This document shows, one piece after another, positions 6,448 to 9,399 of a stretch of DNA of 9,399 nucleotides. The position numbers were made by a program, and so were the translations under genes. The notes beneath the pieces were generated by a model. It did no database searches, was not told the origin of the DNA, and saw only the letters and a program-made list of their open reading frames with translations. Each line of letters begins with the position of its first letter. The stretch's first letter is position 1. The DNA is from Burkholderiales bacterium (GTDB lineage: Bacteria > Pseudomonadota > Gammaproteobacteria > Burkholderiales > JACMKV01): NCBI GenBank assembly GCA_014379915.1, contig JACMKV010000084.1:1-9399 (forward strand), read 5' to 3'.

Positions 6448-6452
6448 ATCCC

Positions 6453-7877
6453 ATGGACAAGGTTTCCAGTAGCGACAAAAGTCAGACCGGCGCCGCAGCG
6501 GAACCAGCCCTGAATCGGGTAATGGGGCCATGGCTGCTCCTGTTGTTCATCGTCGGTGACATTCTTGGCACCGGGATCTACGCGCTCACTGGCCAGGTTG
6601 CCAAGCAGGTCGGTGGCGTCGTATGGCTGCCGTTTTTGGTGGCTTTCATCGTGGCTGTCATCACCGCCTTCAGCTATCTCGAACTAGTGACAAAGTATCC
6701 AAGGGCCGCGGGCGCCGCTCTTTACACGCATAAGGCATTTGGCATTCACTTCGTGACGTTCATCGTCGCCTTCGCCGTGATGTGTTCGGGCATCACCTCG
6801 GCATCGACGGCCTCGCGGGCGTTCGCCGCCAACCTGTCGAATGCCTTCGATCTCGGCCTCGCCGGCGGAAGCGGAATTACGCTTGTGGGGCTGGCATTCA
6901 TGGCCGTGGTTGCGGCGGTCAATTTCCGCGGCGTCGGCGAGAGCGTGAAGGCGAATGTCGTCCTGACCTGCGTCGAGTTGACCGGTCTCTTGATCATCAT
7001 TTTCATCGGTCTGTCGGCGATCCTGGCCGGCGAAGGCGACGTGTCGCGCGTCATCGAGTTCAAGACATCGGCCGAAGGCAGCGTGGTCTGGCCGGTGATC
7101 GCCGCGACGACGCTCGCCTTCTTCGCCATGGTCGGTTTCGAGGATTCGGTCAACATGGCCGAGGAATGCAAGGATCCGATCCGTCATTTCCCAAAGGTGC
7201 TTCTCTCCGGTCTGGCCATCACCGGGGTGATCTACATGCTGGTGTCGATCTCGGCGATCACGCTCGTTCCGCCCGAGCAACTCGGCGAAGGCGAGACGCC
7301 GCTATTGAAAGTCGTGCAGGCGGGGGCTCCGAATTTCCCGCTGGGGATCTTCGGCTTCATCACGATGTTCGCCGTGGCCAACAGCGCGCTGATCAACATG
7401 CTGATGGCCAGCCGGCTCGTCTACGGCATGAGCCGCGAGCGCGTCCTCCCACTGCTGCTTGGCAAGGTTCATGCGACGCGGCGGACGCCCTATGTCGCGA
7501 TCGGATTCACCACGCTGCTGGCCTTCGGCCTGATCATGTTCGTCGGCGAAGTGCCGGCGCTCGGCGGCACGACTGCCTTGTTGCTGCTATGCGTCTTTAC
7601 CATGGTGAACATCGTCGTGCTCGTTCTGCGGCGTGATGGCGTCGACCATAAGCATTTCACCACGCCGACATTCCTGCCGATACTGGGCGCGCTGTCTTGC
7701 GCCTTTCTTGCGGGCCCATGGACCGGCCGCAATCCCGTTCAATACCAGATTGCCGGGGTCCTGATCGGCATCGGCATTGTGTTGTGGTTCGTGACTGTGC
7801 TGGTCAATCGCGCTACAGGCCAGACGCGGGGGGAACCCGCCATGGAAAACATCGGCACCGGTGGACCGGTCAACTGA
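6453..7877 (+). CDS. APC-superfamily amino-acid permease
   Basis: A 474-residue inner-membrane transporter with about twelve hydrophobic segments. The first (about 26-50) holds GDILGTGIYALTG, the unwound glycine-rich helix of the amino acid-polyamine-organocation superfamily that contacts the substrate backbone. The sixth carries FFAMVGFEDSVNMAEECKDP (about 223-242), matching the family pattern F-x-GF(D/E)...AEE-x-(K/R)-x-P. SRLVYGMSRERVLP (320-333) is the conserved loop after the eighth segment. The N-terminus (about 22 residues) and the C-terminal tail from about 455 are hydrophilic. It most likely imports or exchanges amino acids by proton or sodium coupling; the exact substrate cannot be read from sequence. 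The gene is complete with a good ribosome site, unlike the fragments before it. It stands alone on its strand and ends about 96 bases before the second small mobile element. No regulator is adjacent. Confidence 0.92.
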   Translation: MDKVSSSDKSQTGAAAEPALNRVMGPWLLLLFIVGDILGTGIYALTGQVAKQVGGVVWLPFLVAFIVAVITAFSYLELVTKYPRAAGAALYTHKAFGIHFVTFIVAFAVMCSGITSASTASRAFAANLSNAFDLGLAGGSGITLVGLAFMAVVAAVNFRGVGESVKANVVLTCVELTGLLIIIFIGLSAILAGEGDVSRVIEFKTSAEGSVVWPVIAATTLAFFAMVGFEDSVNMAEECKDPIRHFPKVLLSGLAITGVIYMLVSISAITLVPPEQLGEGETPLLKVVQAGAPNFPLGIFGFITMFAVANSALINMLMASRLVYGMSRERVLPLLLGKVHATRRTPYVAIGFTTLLAFGLIMFVGEVPALGGTTALLLLCVFTMVNIVVLVLRRDGVDHKHFTTPTFLPILGALSCAFLAGPWTGRNPVQYQIAGVLIGIGIVLWFVTVLVNRATGQTRGEPAMENIGTGGPVN

Positions 7878-7973
7878 GTGGCTCCAGTTCTAGCGCGATC
7901 ATCGGCAAACGGGCGCATCGTCGCAATCGACGCCGGCCGAAAAGCTTTGCCTTTTGTTCGCCCCTTACCTTAA

Positions 7974-8103
7974 GGAGGCGCTGAATAAGTCCCCATCGCC
8001 GTCATTCCCAGGCAGGCGGGAATCCAAGGGCTTGCAGAGTCATATAGTTACGAGAACTCTGGATTCCCGCCTGCCTGGGAATGACAACTTAATCAGAGGA
8101 TCC
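7974..8103. mobile_element. Small non-autonomous element (MITE-like), copy 2, inverted relative to copy 1
   Basis: About 130 bp, non-coding. The left end starts GGAGGCGCTGAATAAGTCC; the right end, read inward, starts GGATCCTCTGATTAAGTTG. A perfect 26-base inverted repeat lies inside at 8001-8026 and 8060-8085, built on ATTCCC-N8-GGGAAT. TTA precedes the left end (7970-7972, with one extra A) and follows the right end (8104-8106), an imperfect target duplication. The outer 27 bases on the right match the left end of copy 1 at 26 positions. The stem-loop could fold in RNA between the permease and the next gene. Confidence 0.8.
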
Positions 8104-8161
8104 TTACCGTTAGCGAATGAGATTCTGACCGTTGCACAGAGTGCAGGCGTCTCCAACCTCG

Positions 8162-8168
8162 AAGGAGG
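8162..8168 (+). promoter_or_regulatory. Ribosome binding site of the ABM-type gene
   Basis: AAGGAGG lies five bases before the ATG at 8174, a strong site. It decides the start against the upstream in-frame ATG at 8132. Confidence 0.85.
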
Positions 8169-8173
8169 AAACT

Positions 8174-8536
8174 ATGGCAACCCAAGACAAGTGCTGCACC
8201 CTCGTGCCTTACTTCAAAGTCGCAGACGGCAAGCTTCAGGCCTTTAGGGCGTTGTGTGAAGAGTTTGTTGCGAAGACGCAGAACGAGCCGAAGTGTCTCT
8301 ATTACGGATTCAGCTTTGATGGAGACCAGGTCCATTGTCGGGAAGGCTATGCGGACGCGCAGGGCCTCCTGGCCCATCTTGACAACGTGGCCGCTCTGCT
8401 TCAGGAGGGACTAAAAATCGCCGAGATCACACGCCTTGAGGTTCACGGTCCGCGCGATGAATTGGACAAGCTTCGTGAACCGCTTGCAGGCTTGAAGCCC
8501 CAGTTTTTCACTCTTGAGTACGGCTTCCGGCGATAG
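8174..8536 (+). CDS. Small ABM-like (dimeric alpha/beta-barrel) protein, putative quinol monooxygenase family
   Basis: A 120-residue soluble protein. Order of elements: strand CCTLVPYFKV (7-16), helix LQAFRALCEEFVAKTQNEP, strands CLYYGFSFDGD and QVHCREGYAD (52-61), helix GLLAHLDNVAALLQEGL, strand ITRLEVHGP (85-93), and a C-terminal strand QFFTLEYGF. This is the ferredoxin-like layout of antibiotic-biosynthesis-monooxygenase (ABM) proteins, in particular the members with a REGY...LLAHL...V pattern. Such proteins act as homodimers; some oxidise quinols or polyketides without a cofactor, some bind haem, many are uncharacterised. The Cys-Cys pair at 7-8 is notable but has no assigned role. It is the first gene after copy 2 of the small mobile element and has no obvious partner. 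Confidence 0.78.
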   Translation: MATQDKCCTLVPYFKVADGKLQAFRALCEEFVAKTQNEPKCLYYGFSFDGDQVHCREGYADAQGLLAHLDNVAALLQEGLKIAEITRLEVHGPRDELDKLREPLAGLKPQFFTLEYGFRR

Positions 8537-8928
8537 TTCGGGAGGGTGGTTCGACGATAGCGATCGAGGAGTTCGCGGAAACCGATTCGCCTTCAGAGGG
8601 CTTCGTCGAACTGCTAACAAAGGGCATGGAGGAGAGGGACGCCGCAAAAAAAGGGCGGCGCCCCTCATGCCACTTTGGATCGTCTTAGGAGTCAGTGTCG
8701 TTATGGTCTCCCTCACCCCCGAGCATCTGGCGGGCTTATCGGACATCTTCGGAAGCTCGGGCGCATGTTCCTTGGAATCTAAGGTTCAGGAGTATCCTTT
8801 GAGCTTGTGTTCAGCACTCTATTACTATTACGCCCAGCCTGCGTCTAACTTTATTTCGAGCGGGCGCGTTAAAGCGCGCCGCTCAGAGACCCTCTGCTGG
8901 CATCCAGTGACTTGGACCCGGACTTTGA
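8537..8928. other. Poorly coding interval with a long imperfect hairpin and one weak membrane ORF
   Basis: Two structures stand out. An imperfect hairpin at 8623-8671 pairs GGCATG...CGCCGC with GCGGCG...CATGCC around an A-rich loop. An attC-like half-site lies at 8843-8883. An ATG at 8667 opens MPLWIVLGVSVVMVSL, one possible membrane segment, but the frame then becomes Ser/Arg-rich, has no ribosome site, and ends at 9011 without a family I recognise. I do not call it a gene. It might be the front of the nuclease-like pseudogene that follows. Confidence 0.35.
8843..8883 (+). repeat. Possible degenerate integron attC half-site
   Basis: GTCTAAC (8843-8849) fits the R'' core consensus RYYYAAC. 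After a ten-base spacer comes AGCGGGCGCG, then TTAAAG, then CGCGCCGCT, a stem with one unpaired extra G on the left arm, reminiscent of the extrahelical base of attC sites. The R' partner (GTTRRRY) expected after CTCA is not present; GAGAC follows instead. It is therefore at best a truncated site, and it may be only a chance hairpin. Confidence 0.3.
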
Positions 8929-9394
8929 AAAGCGCTTTTGGGGCTTTACTTCCAATGGGTGATCGAGCGCTGCACGCCCAGCGAAGGGCAGCGCCGTCGT
9001 CCTCGCTCTAGCTTGGACAAACCATTCAATGATCCGTGGTGGCCTGTGGAAGCACTGTTGCTTCCTGCCTCAGGCGCACCCTTTACGTCCATGACCCTCT
9101 GTCAAGTCAATTTCAGCCTACCCCGACCAATATGTTTAAGGTCGGTTTCGCCTTCTGCACTGCACGCAGTTCCTCGCGATCGAATTGGACGGGAAAAGTC
9201 ACATCGGAGATGAAAAGTACATAACGAAAGATCGCATGCTGCAGCGTGCTGGTGTCCAAGTCATACACATTCTGAACAAAGAGCTGATTGAACACGGCAC
9301 AAAGGTCATGAGCTCCCTACTGCCCGCCGGTATCTCACAGTTCTGGCAAACAGTTGAGGGCGGGCCGAATTGGTATGCGATCATTCCGTTCTAG
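8929..9394 (+). pseudogene. Frameshifted nuclease-like gene (DUF2726/DUF559-like), C-terminal part
   Basis: The end of this stretch (frame of 9185) reads FLAIELDGKSHIGDEKY, TKDRMLQRAGVQVIHI and ends GGPNWYAIIPF at the TAG at 9392-9394. LAIELDGKSH followed by a basic helix and a V-x-I strand is the signature of PD-(D/E)xK-type domains such as DUF2726 and DUF559. That frame is closed by TAA at 9137-9139. The strand expected just before it lies in another frame as FKVGFAFCTA (from 9135), so a frameshift falls between about 9159 and 9169. In that strand a Gly stands where relatives usually have the catalytic Asp (VDF). Further upstream a third frame (8929 on) reads LDKPFNDPWWPVEALLLPAS, which could be an earlier part. 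The gene is broken; sequencing error could explain one shift but not all. Confidence 0.5.
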
Positions 9395-9399
9395 GCTTA

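Noticed and set aside
6261..6452. 64-residue extension of the permease from the ATG at 6261
   Set aside because: There is no ribosome site at 6261, the composition is Arg/Ser-rich, and a strong AAAGGAG site precedes the ATG at 6453.
6684..7280. 198-residue minus-strand ORF inside the permease
   Set aside because: It is an antisense shadow of a GC-rich membrane-protein gene, full of His, Arg and Asp with no family pattern.

Overview
The window looks like a chromosomal segment of a GC-rich betaproteobacterium. The main evidence is the conserved block lpoA-yraN-gmhA/diaA-dolP on the minus strand with rsmI divergent on the plus strand. This is the same order as the E. coli yraL-yraM-yraN-yraO-yraP region. 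A diiron ferritin/acyl-ACP-desaturase-like protein and a scar from an amine-oxidase/short-chain-dehydrogenase neighbourhood, both common in Betaproteobacteria, fit this. No genus can be named from the sequence alone.

Left part (1-1590): a hairpin-rich stretch without a convincing gene (1-224), the diiron ferritin-like protein on the minus strand (225-1052), and a chimeric pseudogene on the plus strand (1263-1582). In the pseudogene the first codons of a Rossmann-type FAD oxidoreductase run straight into the C-terminal region of a short-chain dehydrogenase.

Core part (1591-5281): an envelope-maintenance operon read leftwards. It encodes the LpoA-type lipoprotein that activates peptidoglycan synthases, YraN, a phosphoheptose-isomerase-type SIS protein, and the BON-domain outer-membrane lipoprotein DolP. 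The 16S rRNA methyltransferase RsmI reads rightwards. The rsmI and lpoA coding regions overlap head to head by six bases, so neither gene has a private upstream region. gmhA/diaA and dolP overlap by one base (TAATG).

Right part (5282-9399): an accessory patch. Two copies of one small non-autonomous mobile-element family (about 151 and 130 bp, no transposase) lie in opposite orientations and enclose a RuvB-C-terminus-like winged-helix ORF, the N-terminal stub of an aminoglycoside 6'-N-acetyltransferase-like gene, and an intact APC-family amino-acid permease. Beyond the second copy come an intact ABM-type small alpha/beta-barrel protein, a poorly coding stretch with a hairpin and an integron attC-like half-site, and a frameshifted nuclease-like pseudogene (DUF2726/DUF559-like) at the right edge. 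The rnpB gene, often found after rsmI in Betaproteobacteria, was not seen.

I found no CRISPR array, tRNA, rRNA, full-length transposase or complete novel defence system. The most distinctive signals are the inverted pair of small mobile elements with their enclosed cargo, the fusion scar at 1263-1582, and the heptose-isomerase-type metal ligands in the protein at the diaA position.
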